This document shows positions 18,593-28,002 of a stretch of 64,000 bases of DNA, one piece after another. The position numbers and the translations under genes are program-made. The notes below the pieces were generated by a model, which did not search any database, was not told where the DNA came from, and worked only from the letters and a program-made list of their open reading frames with translations. Source of the stretch: Pseudomonadota bacterium (GTDB taxonomy: Bacteria; Pseudomonadota; Gammaproteobacteria; Burkholderiales; Casimicrobiaceae); the NCBI GenBank assembly GCA_018241785.1, contig JAFEDF010000054.1:1-64000 (forward strand). Reading direction: 5' to 3'. The stretch's first letter is position 1; each line of letters begins with the position of its first letter.

Positions 18593-19804
18593 TCACAACG
18601 GGGCCCGGTCGATCGCCGGCGCCTGCTCGTCGAGCCCCACGCCGGTCGATCGCGGGAGCAGCATCACGATGCCCAGCGTGACCATGGCGGTCCCGGCCAT
18701 CAGCAGCAGGAGCGTGCGGAATCCAGCGGCCTTGACGAGCGGACCGAGAATCCACACCGCGAGCGAACTCACCCCGAACGCCACGGTGAGGCGCATGCCC
18801 GAGACACGCGAGCGCATCGTGTCGTCGACGTAGCGCACGATCAGTGCGTCGGTGAACGGAATCGCGCCGAAGACCGCGATCATGAAGGCGACCATCAGCG
18901 CGTACAGCGCCCAGCCCTGTGCCGACATGGCGGCGGCGAAGAAGGGGACTTGCATCGCGACGATCGCCGCGTAGAGGAGCTTCACCGGTACGCGATCGAG
19001 CAGCGTCCCCACGGCGAGCTGTGCAAGGGCTCCCGCAACGTACACGGCAGCGAGCAGCGCGCCAAGAAGCGCAGGATCCTCGACGATGCCATGGAAGCGT
19101 TCGCGCAGCAGCTCGGCGTTGCCGTTGGTCGTGAAGTTGTAGAGCATGCTCCCCGAGATCGACGCCACGGTGATGACCGCGAACACGTGGGCGAGCGCGT
19201 GCTTCGGCAGCATCGATCGCGTCACCTCGCGCCGTGCCGGCGCCATCGCCTCGGGCGGGGCGGCCCGCGCAAACGCGATCCCGCAGGCGATCGACACCAG
19301 CGCGGGGATGGCGAAGGCAGCGCGCCAGCCGACGTACTTGACGATGAACCCGGTCACCACGGCCGACAGCGCGACGCCGATGTTGCCGGCAAGCCCGTTG
19401 ACGCCGATGACGAATCCCGGCCGGGGTGCGCCGCGCACGAGCATCGGGATGCCGACCGGATGATAGACCGCAGCAACCGCGCCCAGCACCGTCAGCGCCG
19501 CCGCGAGCTGCCACGCGCTCCGCGTGCATGCGACGAGGAGCGCGGCGAGTCCCATGCCGAAGAAGAAGATCAGCATCATCCGCCGCCTGCCCCAGAGGTC
19601 GCCGAGACGCCCCGCCGGCAGTGAGCCGATGCCGAACAGCGCGAAGGCGCCCGCACCCCACGGCATCAGGTCCTCCCAGCGCGCGAAGCCGAGCTCCGCG
19701 GCGATCGGCCCCACCGCCGATGCAAAGATCAGCAGGAACATGTGGTCGATCGCGTGGCCCAGGTTGAGGAGCAGGCCCACCGCGCGTGTCGGACGCAGGC
19801 TCAT
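18593..19804 (-). CDS. MFS transporter
   Basis: The protein has 403 residues and 12 predicted membrane spans. The major-facilitator signature between spans 2 and 3 is present (GRLGDLWGRRRMMLI). The central loop (PEAMAPARREVTRSMLPKHALAH) separates two six-helix halves. The start ATG 19802-19804 lies 5 bp after the stop of the 2-hydroxyacid dehydrogenase gene, so it is the last gene of the operon beginning at 24846. Its location with an ABC importer suggests product export or a second uptake route, but the substrate is not readable. Confidence 0.85.
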   Translation of the reverse strand: MSLRPTRAVGLLLNLGHAIDHMFLLIFASAVGPIAAELGFARWEDLMPWGAGAFALFGIGSLPAGRLGDLWGRRRMMLIFFFGMGLAALLVACTRSAWQLAAALTVLGAVAAVYHPVGIPMLVRGAPRPGFVIGVNGLAGNIGVALSAVVTGFIVKYVGWRAAFAIPALVSIACGIAFARAAPPEAMAPARREVTRSMLPKHALAHVFAVITVASISGSMLYNFTTNGNAELLRERFHGIVEDPALLGALLAAVYVAGALAQLAVGTLLDRVPVKLLYAAIVAMQVPFFAAAMSAQGWALYALMVAFMIAVFGAIPFTDALIVRYVDDTMRSRVSGMRLTVAFGVSSLAVWILGPLVKAAGFRTLLLLMAGTAMVTLGIVMLLPRSTGVGLDEQAPAIDRAPL

Positions 19805-19809
19805 CGTGA

Positions 19810-20721
19810 TCAGGCGCTTCGCTCGAGCGCGCGCGTGACGGCGTCGGCGACCATGCCCGACACGCGCAGGTCGGATTCGTCCGTCCGCCCGGCGATGTGG
19901 GGGGTGAGGACGAGCCGCGGGCATCCTGCGAGTGGCGAACGTGCCGGCAAGGGCTCGATCCCGAATACATCGAGTGCGGCGCCACGAAGCCGTCCGCCCG
20001 CGAGCGCTGCGGCGAGCGCCGGCTCATCGACGATCCCGCCGCGCGAAGTGTTGATCAGAATGGCACCCTCGCGCAGCAGCCCGATGCGGCGCGCGTCGAT
20101 GAGCCCGCGGGTGGCCACAGTGAGCGGCAGATGCAGGCTCACGACGTCGGCCCGTCGCAGAAGCTCATCGAGCACGCAGGACTCGGTGTCTGACTCGGCC
20201 CAGACGGGATCGTCGGAGCCGACCGCGGGATCGTGCGCGATGGCACGCATGCCCGCGGCGCGCGCGAGTGCGCCGGTCGTCCGGCCGATGCTGCCGAAGC
20301 CGACGAGGCCGATGATCCGCCCGCCGATCTCGTGCCCGTCGGCGAGTTCGTCGCGCGGCCAGCGGCCGTCGGCGACCGCCGCGGTCGACATGAATGCACC
20401 CCGCAGCAGGATGAGGGCCGCCGCGAGCACGTACTCGGCGACCGCGCGCGCGTTTGCCCCGATCGCCGGGAACACCCCGATGCTGCGCGCAGCGCAGGCC
20501 GCGAGGTCGATGTTGTCGAGCCCGACGCCGAGCCGCCCGACGACGGCGAGCCGCGGCGCCGCGGCGATGAGCGCGGCATCGACCTGCGTCGCATTGCGCA
20601 CGATCAGCGCGTCGGCGGCGCCCACCGCCTCGCGCAACGCCGCGGGCGCGGCAGCGAGGGCCGGCTCGTAGCGCACGCCGAAGCGCCCCGCGAGGCGTGC
20701 GACCGCACCCTCGTCCATCAC
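19810..20721 (-). CDS. D-isomer-specific 2-hydroxyacid dehydrogenase
   Basis: The protein has about 303 residues. The NAD-binding motif GLVGFGSIGRTTGALAR lies near residue 139, and the catalytic residues of the family are present: R in NTSRGGIVDEPALAAAL, E in DVFGIEPLP and H in LTPHIAGRTDES. It resembles phosphoglycerate or hydroxypyruvate reductase-like enzymes. The start is uncertain. GTG 20721 or ATG 20718 are the first usual codons, but the frame upstream (KHIVISE) looks like the first beta strand and is preceded only by a CTG, 4 bp from the VOC gene's stop. It probably reduces a 2-oxoacid made by the dehydratase encoded in the same operon. Confidence 0.85.
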   Translation of the reverse strand: MMDEGAVARLAGRFGVRYEPALAAAPAALREAVGAADALIVRNATQVDAALIAAAPRLAVVGRLGVGLDNIDLAACAARSIGVFPAIGANARAVAEYVLAAALILLRGAFMSTAAVADGRWPRDELADGHEIGGRIIGLVGFGSIGRTTGALARAAGMRAIAHDPAVGSDDPVWAESDTESCVLDELLRRADVVSLHLPLTVATRGLIDARRIGLLREGAILINTSRGGIVDEPALAAALAGGRLRGAALDVFGIEPLPARSPLAGCPRLVLTPHIAGRTDESDLRVSGMVADAVTRALERSA

Positions 20722-20741
20722 CTCGCTGATGACGATGTGCT

Positions 20742-21176
20742 TCAGGTGGCGAACAGCTGGTCGATGTCGGCGAACGCCTTGAACTCGAGTGCGTTGCCGA
20801 ACGGGTCGAGGAAGAACATCGTTGCCTGCTCACCGGCCTCGCCGCGGAAGCGCACGTAGGGCTCGATCACGAAACTGACCCCGGACGTGCGGAAACGGTC
20901 GGCGAGCCGGTCCCAGGTCGCGCGATCGGTGACGACCCCGAAATGGCGCACGGGCACCGCGTGCCCATCGACGTCGCTCGTCGCCTCCTGCATGGCGGCC
21001 CGCTCGACCTTGTGGGCGACGATCTGGTGGCCGAAGAAGTCGAAGTCGACCCACGAATCGCTGCTGCGGCCCTCGGCGCAGCCGAGGAAATCGCCGTAGA
21101 AGCGCCGCGCCTCGGCGAGGTCGGTCACCGGAAAGGCGAGGTGGAAGCGCGGGTAGTTCGGGGTCGGTCGATGCAC
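20742..21176 (-). CDS. VOC-family (glyoxalase/dioxygenase-like) protein
   Basis: This 144-residue protein has the vicinal oxygen chelate pattern. An N-terminal beta strand carries a metal-ligand His ([20 protein letters not shown]). A second metal His is in VPVRHFGVV, and the C-terminal [15 protein letters not shown] strand carries the Glu ligand. This sequence type is common among uncharacterised VOC proteins annotated as glyoxalase-like. It sits 13 bp downstream of the ABC permease and just upstream of the 2-hydroxyacid dehydrogenase, all leftward. A specific reaction cannot be assigned. Confidence 0.8.
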   Translation of the reverse strand: MHRPTPNYPRFHLAFPVTDLAEARRFYGDFLGCAEGRSSDSWVDFDFFGHQIVAHKVERAAMQEATSDVDGHAVPVRHFGVVTDRATWDRLADRFRTSGVSFVIEPYVRFRGEAGEQATMFFLDPFGNALEFKAFADIDQLFAT

Positions 21177-21189
21177 GATCGCAGTGGGG

Positions 21190-22068
21190 TCAGTTCTGCA
21201 GGCCCCATTTTCGCACGGTGCGTGCCTCGAGCGTGCGGAAGATCACGTTCTCGACGATGAGGCCGATCACGATGACGGTGAACAGGCCGGCGAATACGCT
21301 CGGGATCTCGAGCTGGTTCTTGTTCTCGTAGATGTACCACCCGAGCCCGCCCGAGCCCGACGACACTCCGAATACGAGCTCGGCGGCGATCAGCGTGCGC
21401 CACGCGAATGCCCAGCCGATCTTGAGTCCTGTGAGGATGCTCGGGAAGGCCGCCGGAATCAGGATCCGGGCGACATAGGGCAGCCCGCGCAGGCCGTAGT
21501 TGCGCCCGACCATCCGCAGCGTGTTCGATACCGACAGGAAGCCCGAGTGCGTGTTGAGCGACACCGCCCACAGGACCGAGTGGATGATCACGAAGATGAT
21601 GCTTCCCTCGCCGAGCCCGAACCAGATCAGCGCGAGCGGCAGGAGCGCGATCGCCGGCAACGGATTGAACATCGACGTGAGAAGCTCGAGGAGGTCGGTG
21701 CCGATGCGCGTGCCGACCGCGAGCACCGTCAGTACCGCCGCGCAGACGATTCCCGCCGCATAGCCCTTCAGCAGCACCTTGACCGAGGTCATCGCCTTGA
21801 TGAAGAGGTCACCTCCGAGCATGCCGTGGACGAAAGCCTGCACGGTCGCCGAGAACGTCGGGAAGAGCAGCGGGTTGTGGAGCTCTCGCGCGTAGAGCTC
21901 CCACGCCGCCGCGAGGATGACGATCAGCGTGAACTTGCGCACGGCGCCGACGTTCGTGATGCGCTCACGCGCCGACAACGGCTTTTGCACGATGCCGAAG
22001 GCACCCGCGGCGACCGGCTCACGGACGATCTCGGGCCGCTGCAGCGGGATGATGGTCGAAGCGTTCAT
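21190..22068 (-). CDS. ABC transporter permease (SsuC/TauC type)
   Basis: ATG 22066-22068 has a strong GGAGGAG ribosome site and gives 292 residues. Six membrane spans follow a cytoplasmic N terminus. The ATPase-contact EAA-like loop is visible in the last third ([35 protein letters not shown]). The sequence matches the nitrate/sulfonate/taurine permease subfamily. It overlaps the ATPase gene by 4 bp (ATG/TGA), and the binding protein is encoded two genes upstream. Confidence 0.88.
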   Translation of the reverse strand: MNASTIIPLQRPEIVREPVAAGAFGIVQKPLSARERITNVGAVRKFTLIVILAAAWELYARELHNPLLFPTFSATVQAFVHGMLGGDLFIKAMTSVKVLLKGYAAGIVCAAVLTVLAVGTRIGTDLLELLTSMFNPLPAIALLPLALIWFGLGEGSIIFVIIHSVLWAVSLNTHSGFLSVSNTLRMVGRNYGLRGLPYVARILIPAAFPSILTGLKIGWAFAWRTLIAAELVFGVSSGSGGLGWYIYENKNQLEIPSVFAGLFTVIVIGLIVENVIFRTLEARTVRKWGLQN

Positions 22069-22865
22069 CGATGCTCCTCCTGCTGGGTGGTGGACTCGAT
22101 CGCATCGGCGAAGAGCATCGCATGGATGCGCTTCTCGAGCGCACCGACGGCAGCGTCGTCTGCGCCGTGCGCGAGGCTGTCGAGCTCGGCCTTGACCTGG
22201 CCGGGATGCGGCGACAGGAGCAGGATCCGGCTGCCGACCCTGATCGCCTCGGGAATCGAGTGGGTGACGAAGAGGACGGTGAAGCGCGTGCCTTCCCACA
22301 GCGCAAGGAGCTCGTCCTGCATGCGCCGCCTCGTCAGCGCGTCGAGTGCGGCGAAGGGCTCGTCCATCAGCAGGATCGCGGGCTCCATCGCCATGCCGCG
22401 CGCGATCGCCACACGCTGCTTCATGCCGCCCGACAGCGTGTGCGGATAGCTGTCGGCGAAGCGGCTGAGGTTCACCTTGGCGATGTACTCGAGCGCCTTC
22501 TCCTCCGCCTCGCGCCGCCGCATCCGCCCGCCCGAGCGCAGCGGGAACATCACGTTCTCCTTCACGGTCCGCCACGGCAGGAGCTGGTCGAACTCCTGGA
22601 ACACCATCATGCGGTCAGGTCCCGGCCGGCGCACGATCTCACCCTTCAGCCTGATCTCACCTTCGACCGGCTGCAGGTAGCCGCCGACCGCCTTGAGGAG
22701 CGTCGACTTGCCGCAGCCGGAGGGTCCGAGCAGGATGAAACGGTCGGCGGGGTAGACGTCGAAGTCGACTCGGTAGGTCGCGGTGACGAGGCGATCGCGC
22801 GTCTTGTACTGCAGCGTGACGCCGCTGACGGCGAGGAGCGGGTCCGGTGCGGCGGGCGGCGTCAC
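22065..22865 (-). CDS. ABC transporter ATP-binding protein (SsuB/TauB type)
   Basis: GTG 22863-22865 overlaps the stop of the dehydratase gene by 4 bp and gives 266 residues. Walker A (LLGPSGCGKSTLLKAV), Q-loop (VFQEFDQLLPW), signature (LSGGMKQRVAIARGMA), Walker B (PAILLMDEPFAALDAL) and the H-loop (LFVTHSIPEAI) are all intact. The longer open frame upstream to 23453 is the antiframe of the dehydratase and was rejected. Confidence 0.93.
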   Translation of the reverse strand: MTPPAAPDPLLAVSGVTLQYKTRDRLVTATYRVDFDVYPADRFILLGPSGCGKSTLLKAVGGYLQPVEGEIRLKGEIVRRPGPDRMMVFQEFDQLLPWRTVKENVMFPLRSGGRMRRREAEEKALEYIAKVNLSRFADSYPHTLSGGMKQRVAIARGMAMEPAILLMDEPFAALDALTRRRMQDELLALWEGTRFTVLFVTHSIPEAIRVGSRILLLSPHPGQVKAELDSLAHGADDAAVGALEKRIHAMLFADAIESTTQQEEHR

Positions 22866-23836
22866 GCGACCCGCCACGGAAGGCTGTCGAGCCCGACGTT
22901 GCCGCCCGAGACGATGACGCCGACCCGCAGCCCGGCGAAGCGCGAACGATGCTCGAGCAGGCACGCGAGCGGCACCGCCCCGGAAGGCTCGACGACCTGC
23001 TTCGCGCGCTCGAACAGCATTCGCATCGCCGCCACGATCGCCTCCTCGCTGCACGTCACGACGGCCTCGACGTGCGCGCGGATCGCAGCGAGGGTGCGCG
23101 GCGACAGCGTCGTGCGCAGGCCGTCGGCGATCGTCACCGTCGGCGCGAGCGCTTCGACGCGCCCGCTCGCGAAGCTTCGCGCGGCGTCGTCGGCGCGGGC
23201 CGGCTCGGCGCCGAACACGCGCACCCGCGGCGCGAGCGCCCGCGTGGCGATCGCCGTGCCCGACAACAGCCCGCCGCCGCCGCACGGGGCGATGACGGCG
23301 TCGAGTTCGGGAACGTCCTCGACGAGCTCGAGTGCAGCGGTCCCCTGCCCCGCGATGACGCGCGGATCGTCGAACGGATGGATCAGCGTCGCGCCGCACT
23401 CGCGGGCGACCTCCGCGCACGCCGATTCGCGCGCCGCAACCGTCGCCGCGCACAGGCGCACGGTCGCCCCGAAGCGCCGCACGTTCGCCTGCTTGACCGC
23501 CGGTGCATTCTCGGGCATCACGACCCAGGCCGGGATGCCGCGCTTCGCCGCGGCATACGCGAGCGCGGCGCCGTGGTTGCCCGACGAGTGGGTGACAACG
23601 CCGCGCACGGCCTCGCCCGCATCGAGCGAGAGCACCGCGTTGCAGGCGCCGCGCGCCTTGAACGCGCCGGTCTTCTGCAGGTGCTCGGCCTTGAAGTGCA
23701 GCAATGCCCCGGCTTCGCCGTCGATCGACGCCGAGCTCAGCACCGGCGTGCGGTGCACGAAGCCGGCGATCCGCCGCTGTGCCGCCCGGATCGCCGCGAG
23801 ATCCGGCAGCGCGAGCGCGTCGCCGGCGGCGGCCAT
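22862..23836 (-). CDS. PLP-dependent threonine/serine dehydratase-like enzyme (fold type II)
   Basis: The protein has 324 residues. The PLP lysine lies in FKAEHLQKTGAFKARGACNA, the phosphate-binding SSGNHGAALAYAAA follows, and the glycine loop CGGGGLLSG is near residue 180. The C-terminal ACT regulatory domain of biosynthetic IlvA is absent, so it is catabolic: threonine ammonia-lyase, serine dehydratase/racemase or threo-3-hydroxyaspartate ammonia-lyase are the candidates. The start (ATG 23834-23836) shares a base with the stop of the binding-protein gene. Being placed inside an ABC operon suggests that it acts on the imported substrate. Confidence 0.88.
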   Translation of the reverse strand: MAAAGDALALPDLAAIRAAQRRIAGFVHRTPVLSSASIDGEAGALLHFKAEHLQKTGAFKARGACNAVLSLDAGEAVRGVVTHSSGNHGAALAYAAAKRGIPAWVVMPENAPAVKQANVRRFGATVRLCAATVAARESACAEVARECGATLIHPFDDPRVIAGQGTAALELVEDVPELDAVIAPCGGGGLLSGTAIATRALAPRVRVFGAEPARADDAARSFASGRVEALAPTVTIADGLRTTLSPRTLAAIRAHVEAVVTCSEEAIVAAMRMLFERAKQVVEPSGAVPLACLLEHRSRFAGLRVGVIVSGGNVGLDSLPWRVA

Positions 23837-24846
23837 CAACTCCCCGGGAGGCCCTGCGCGTTGGGGAAGAACATCTCCTTCCACGACTCGGGCTTCACCT
23901 TGATCGAGTGGATCTTGTACATGAAGTCGACGTACTTCATCACGTTGTGCGGTGTCGTCGTGTACGAAATCTCCGGATCGTTCAGCATCTTCAGGATGAA
24001 GTCGACGCCGCTCTTGTCCTTCGAGATCCGGAGGTAGGTCTCCGCCGCGGCGCGCTTGTCGCGGTTGATAGTCGCGGTGGCCTCGTCGAGCGCAGCGACG
24101 AACGCCGCGTAGACCTTCGGGTTCTCGTCGTGGAACTTCGACGTCGTCCAGACGACGTTGAAGGTCGCCGGTCCGCCGAGCACGTCGAAGGAGCTGAACA
24201 CCTTGTGCATGCCCGGACGTTCGAGCTCCTCGTACTGGAACGGCGGCGAGCTCAAGTGCGCGGTGACTTCGGATTTGCCCGAGAGCAGCGCCGTCAATCC
24301 GTCGGGATGCGCCATCGACACGGTCAGGTGGTCGAGCTTGAACTGCTGGCCGGGGCCGAACGCCTGCTCGGCCGCCATCTGCAGCGTGACGGCCTGGATC
24401 GACACCTTGACCGCGGGAAGCGCGATCCTGTCCTTGTCGGTGAAGTCCTTCACCGTCTTCACGTTCGGGTTGCTGGTGACGAGAAAGAGCGGCATCGAGT
24501 TGATCGCCGCGACCGCCTTGACGTCGAGATTGCCGCGCGTCTTCGCCCACAGCGTGGTGAAGGGGCCGACGCCGCCCGAGGCGAACTGCAGGTTGCCCGA
24601 CAGCAGGGCGTCGTTCATCACCGCGCCGCTCGCAAATTTCGACCAGTCGACCTTCAGGTCGATGCCGGAAGCCTTCGCGTGCTTCTCGATCAGCTTCTGG
24701 TCCTCCATGATCATCAGCGGCAGGTAGCTGATTCCGTATTGCCGTGAAACGTGAATCTCGCTCACCTCTCCGCAGACCGGTCCCGCCGCGAGCGCAACCA
24801 TCGCGGCGAGAACGAGCGCTGCTGCACGTACCATCCGGTCATTCAT
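23836..24846 (-). CDS. ABC transporter periplasmic substrate-binding protein (NMT1/SsuA-like)
   Basis: The protein has 336 residues with a signal peptide (AALVLAAMVALAAGPVCGE). The mature part has the two-lobed NMT1/SsuA pattern (HVSRQYGISYLPLMIMEDQK, DALLSGNLQFASGGVGPFTT, YAAFVAALDEATATINRD). Relatives bind sulfonates, nitrate analogues, pyrimidines or other small anions; the ligand here is unknown. It is the first gene of the operon (binding protein, dehydratase, ATPase, permease, VOC, 2-hydroxyacid dehydrogenase, MFS). It lies 84 bp after rnhB, so its promoter must be in 24847-24930 or further upstream. Confidence 0.88.
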   Translation of the reverse strand: MNDRMVRAAALVLAAMVALAAGPVCGEVSEIHVSRQYGISYLPLMIMEDQKLIEKHAKASGIDLKVDWSKFASGAVMNDALLSGNLQFASGGVGPFTTLWAKTRGNLDVKAVAAINSMPLFLVTSNPNVKTVKDFTDKDRIALPAVKVSIQAVTLQMAAEQAFGPGQQFKLDHLTVSMAHPDGLTALLSGKSEVTAHLSSPPFQYEELERPGMHKVFSSFDVLGGPATFNVVWTTSKFHDENPKVYAAFVAALDEATATINRDKRAAAETYLRISKDKSGVDFILKMLNDPEISYTTTPHNVMKYVDFMYKIHSIKVKPESWKEMFFPNAQGLPGS

Positions 24847-24930
24847 CGACTGCCCCTCCTCCGCGTGGACTCCGCGTGGATCCTAGTGGTTCGCGCAGGC
24901 AGCGTCAAACCCCGGCCCGCGCATTCAGCG

Positions 24931-25524
24931 CTATGGAGCGAGGTCGAGGCCTGCCTGCACGACCGGCGCGAACGAGCGCCGGTGCGCCGCGCACGGTCCG
25001 TGGCGGGCGAGCGCGGCGAGGTGTTCGCGCGTACCGTAGCCCTTGTGGCGCGCGAACCCGTAGGCCGGGAACCTCCGGTCGAGGTCGACCAGCATCGCGT
25101 CGCGCGCGGTCTTGGCGAGGATCGACGCCGCCGAGATGGCGGGAACGTCGCGGTCACCCTTCACGATCGCCCGTGCCGGACAGCTGAGCGGCGGGCAGCG
25201 GTCGCCGTCGACGAGCGCCTCGTCGGGCTCGATCGCGAGCGCCTCGACCGCACGCCGCATGGCGAGCAACGTCGCCCGCAGGATGTTGAGCGCGTCGATC
25301 TCGGCGACGTCGCTCTTCGCGACCGCCCAGGCGAGCGCACGCTCGCGGATGCAGACGGCGAGTTCATCGCGCGCACGCGCGCTCAGCAGCTTCGAATCAC
25401 GCAGTCCCTCGATCGGCCGCGCGTCGTCGAGGATCACCGCCGCTGCCACGACCGGGCCGGCGAGGGGCCCGCGCCCGGCCTCGTCGATCCCGGCGACGCG
25501 TCGTGCAGTCGGCGAAGCCGTCAT
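24931..25524 (-). CDS. rnhB: Ribonuclease HII
   Basis: ATG 25522-25524 gives 197 residues. The catalytic acidic residues are in [19 protein letters not shown] (Asp and Glu), the following LVDGD motif, and the D of the [17 protein letters not shown] segment. [12 protein letters not shown], typical of the family, is also present. It cleaves ribonucleotides embedded in DNA. The gene is last in the lpxD-fabZ-lpxA-lpxB-rnhB run, 31 bp after lpxB. Confidence 0.95.
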   Translation of the reverse strand: MTASPTARRVAGIDEAGRGPLAGPVVAAAVILDDARPIEGLRDSKLLSARARDELAVCIRERALAWAVAKSDVAEIDALNILRATLLAMRRAVEALAIEPDEALVDGDRCPPLSCPARAIVKGDRDVPAISAASILAKTARDAMLVDLDRRFPAYGFARHKGYGTREHLAALARHGPCAAHRRSFAPVVQAGLDLAP

Positions 25525-25555
25525 GGGACGCGAAGACCGATCGGCCGCGATGCCC

Positions 25556-26764
25556 TCAGGCGGCACGCCGCGCGGGCCGATCTCGGCCCTGGCGCCGTCC
25601 GGCAGCGGCATCGAGTTCGGCGATCACCGCGTCGCCCGCGACCGCGCCGGTGTCGGCCGCGAGGCGGCGGCCGAAGTCGCCGAAGAGGTTCTCGAGGCGC
25701 CTGCGCGTCACCGTATCGTCGAACAGGTTGAGCGCCGCGCGCGCGAGGTTCGCCGGGTTCGCCTCCGCCTGCAGGAATTCGGGCACCACGAAGCGCCCGG
25801 CGAGCACGTTCGGCAGCCCGACCCACGGAACGATGAGCCTGCGCCGCACGATCGCCGCGGTGAGCGAGTTCACGCGATAGAAGATGATGTGCGGACAGCG
25901 CGCGAGCGCGGCCTCGAGGGTTGCCGTGCCGGAGGCGACCAGCGCGACGTCGGCCGCGCGCAGGGCGTCGCCGGCGTGGCCGTAGAGGATCGTCAGCGCG
26001 AGCCCCTGGTGACCGCTGCGGTGCTGGGCATCGACGAAGGCGTCGCGCGTGGTTCGCGAGACGACCGGAACGACGAAGCGCGCATCGGGGCGCGCGTCGG
26101 CGATGCGTGCCGCCGCGTCGAGCACGAGCCGCGCGTGCATCTCGATCTCCGAGAGCCTGCTCCCCGGCAGCAGCGCGAACAGCGGCGCCGCGCCCTTGTA
26201 CTGCAGCACGTCGCGAACCGCCCGGCGCGTGCCGGGCCCCGCCGCATCGGCGGCGAGCGGATGCCCGACGAAGGTGACCGGAATGCCGGCCTCCTCGTAG
26301 AGCGGAACCTCGAATGGAAACAGCGCAAGCATGCGGTCGACCGCGCGATCGATGTCGCGCAGCCGCTCGCTGCGCCACGCCCACACCGACGGACTGACGA
26401 AATGCACGGTACGCACGCCGTGGCGCTTGAGGCGGCGCTCCAGCCCGAGGTTGAAGTCCGGCGCGTCGACGCCGACGAAGACCGGAACACCCTCTGCGAT
26501 GAACCGCCGCGCAACCCGCCGGCGCAGCGCGAACAGCCCCGGAAGGTGCGCGAGCACCTCGACGAAGCCGCGCACGGCGAGGCGCTCCATCGGCGCCCAC
26601 ACCTCGCAGCCTTCGGCCTCCATGCGCGGACCGGCGATGCCGGCGAAGCGCACGTCGCCGCGGCGCGCGCGCACGCCGCGGATCAGCGCGGCGGCGAGCG
26701 CGTCGCCCGACGCCTCTCCGGCGACGATGCCGAGCGTGACGCCGGCTGCCCGGTCAGCGCACAA
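25556..26764 (-). CDS. lpxB: Lipid-A-disaccharide synthase
   Basis: The protein has 402 residues. It starts with [22 protein letters not shown], the LpxB N-terminal signature, and contains [28 protein letters not shown]-type [23 protein letters not shown] and [12 protein letters not shown]. It joins UDP-2,3-diacylglucosamine and lipid X at the inner membrane. No ATG or GTG is available near the N terminus. A TTG at 26762-26764 overlapping the lpxA stop by 11 bp is the most probable start. Confidence 0.95.
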   Translation of the reverse strand: MCADRAAGVTLGIVAGEASGDALAAALIRGVRARRGDVRFAGIAGPRMEAEGCEVWAPMERLAVRGFVEVLAHLPGLFALRRRVARRFIAEGVPVFVGVDAPDFNLGLERRLKRHGVRTVHFVSPSVWAWRSERLRDIDRAVDRMLALFPFEVPLYEEAGIPVTFVGHPLAADAAGPGTRRAVRDVLQYKGAAPLFALLPGSRLSEIEMHARLVLDAAARIADARPDARFVVPVVSRTTRDAFVDAQHRSGHQGLALTILYGHAGDALRAADVALVASGTATLEAALARCPHIIFYRVNSLTAAIVRRRLIVPWVGLPNVLAGRFVVPEFLQAEANPANLARAALNLFDDTVTRRRLENLFGDFGRRLAADTGAVAGDAVIAELDAAAGRRQGRDRPARRAA

Positions 26765-27530
26765 TGCCGCGCCCTGGCCGCGCGAGGAACTCGACCAGCG
26801 GCGTCAGCAGCGGCGAGTCGGCCGCCGCGCGCGCAAGCTCTGCGCGCGCCTCGTCGAGTGAAAGGCCCGAGCGGTAGAGCGTCCGGTAGGCACGCCGCAC
26901 CGCCGCGATGTCCGCGGCGCTGAAGCCGCGCCGGCGCAGGCCCTCGTTGTTCGTTCCCGCGGGCTTCGCCGGATAGCCCGACGCGGTCACGAACGGGGGC
27001 ACGTCCTGCAGCACGATTGCCCCGGCGGCGATCATCGCGTGCGCGCCGATGCGGCAGAACTGGTGCACGCCGGCATAGGCGCCAAGCACCGCATGATCCC
27101 CGATGGCCACGTGCCCGGCGATCTGCGCATTGTTGGAGAAGGTCGTCGCGTTGCCGACGACGCAGTCGTGCGCGACGTGCGCATAGGCGAGGAACAGGTT
27201 GCCGTCGCCGATCGCCGTATCGCCGCGATCCTGCGCCGTTCCGGCGTGGATCGAGACGTACTCGCGGATCACGTTGTCGTCGCCGATGGTCGTCGTCGTC
27301 GATTCGCCGCCGTACTTGCGGTCCTGCGGAATATCGCCGACCGAGGCAAACTGGAACACCCGGTTGCGCACGCCAATCGTCGTGCGCCCGACGATCACCG
27401 CGTGCGGCCCGATGCGCGTGCCGGCGCCGACGCGTACTTCAGCTCCGATGATCGAGTACGCGCCGATCGCGACGTCGTCGGCAAGCGAAGCGCCGGGTTC
27501 GACCAGCGCCGTCGGATGAACCGAGGCCAC
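26754..27530 (-). CDS. lpxA: UDP-N-acetylglucosamine O-acyltransferase
   Basis: GTG 27528-27530, one base after the fabZ stop, gives 258 residues, close to the usual 262. The left-handed beta-helix hexapeptide repeats run from the N terminus (VHPTALVEPGASLADDVAIG). The catalytic His region (HVAHDCVVGNATTFSNN) and GVHQFCRIGAHAMI are intact. A C-terminal helical domain follows (GLRRRGFSAADIAAVRRAYR). It performs the first acylation in lipid A synthesis. The upstream frame to 27767 is the fabZ antiframe and was excluded. Confidence 0.95.
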   Translation of the reverse strand: MASVHPTALVEPGASLADDVAIGAYSIIGAEVRVGAGTRIGPHAVIVGRTTIGVRNRVFQFASVGDIPQDRKYGGESTTTTIGDDNVIREYVSIHAGTAQDRGDTAIGDGNLFLAYAHVAHDCVVGNATTFSNNAQIAGHVAIGDHAVLGAYAGVHQFCRIGAHAMIAAGAIVLQDVPPFVTASGYPAKPAGTNNEGLRRRGFSAADIAAVRRAYRTLYRSGLSLDEARAELARAAADSPLLTPLVEFLARPGRGIVR

Positions 27531-27531
27531 G

Positions 27532-28002
27532 TCAATCCGCGGGAAGGCTGGGGGGCCGCGGCGCTTCGCGGATCGCCGCGAGCAGCGTTGCCTCGCAGAC
27601 GAGCTGGCCGCCGACGCTCGCTCGCGCATGGAAGCGCCCGACGCTGCGCACCGCGCGCTCGAGCTCGGCTTCGAGGAGCAGCGTATCGCCCGGGACCACC
27701 TGGCGCTTGAAGCGCGCCTTGTCGATCCCCGCGAAGAGGACGAGCTGGCTGCCGTCCTGCCGCGCAACGTCCGAGAGCATCGTGAGGAGCCCCGCGGCCT
27801 GCGCCAGCGACTCGATGACGAACACGCCCGGCATCACCGGATTGCCCGGGAAGTGCCCCTGGAAGAACGGCTCGTTGACGGTGACGTTCTTGATCCCCCG
27901 AATGAACTTCCCGGCCTCCCACTCGAGCACGCGGTCGACCAGCAGCATCGGGTAGCGATGCGGAAGCAGCCGCTCGATCATTGCGGCGTCGAGTTCACTC
28001 AC
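27532..28002 (-). CDS. fabZ: (3R)-hydroxyacyl-ACP dehydratase
   Basis: GTG 28000-28002 overlaps the lpxD stop by 4 bp and gives 156 residues; ATG 27979-27981 is an alternative that shortens it by 7. [14 protein letters not shown] and the catalytic His motif [20 protein letters not shown] are intact, with the Glu in the same hot-dog helix. It acts in type II fatty acid synthesis and shares the 3-hydroxyacyl-ACP pool with LpxA and LpxD, hence the conserved clustering. Confidence 0.95.
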   Translation of the reverse strand: MSELDAAMIERLLPHRYPMLLVDRVLEWEAGKFIRGIKNVTVNEPFFQGHFPGNPVMPGVFVIESLAQAAGLLTMLSDVARQDGSQLVLFAGIDKARFKRQVVPGDTLLLEAELERAVRSVGRFHARASVGGQLVCEATLLAAIREAPRPPSLPAD

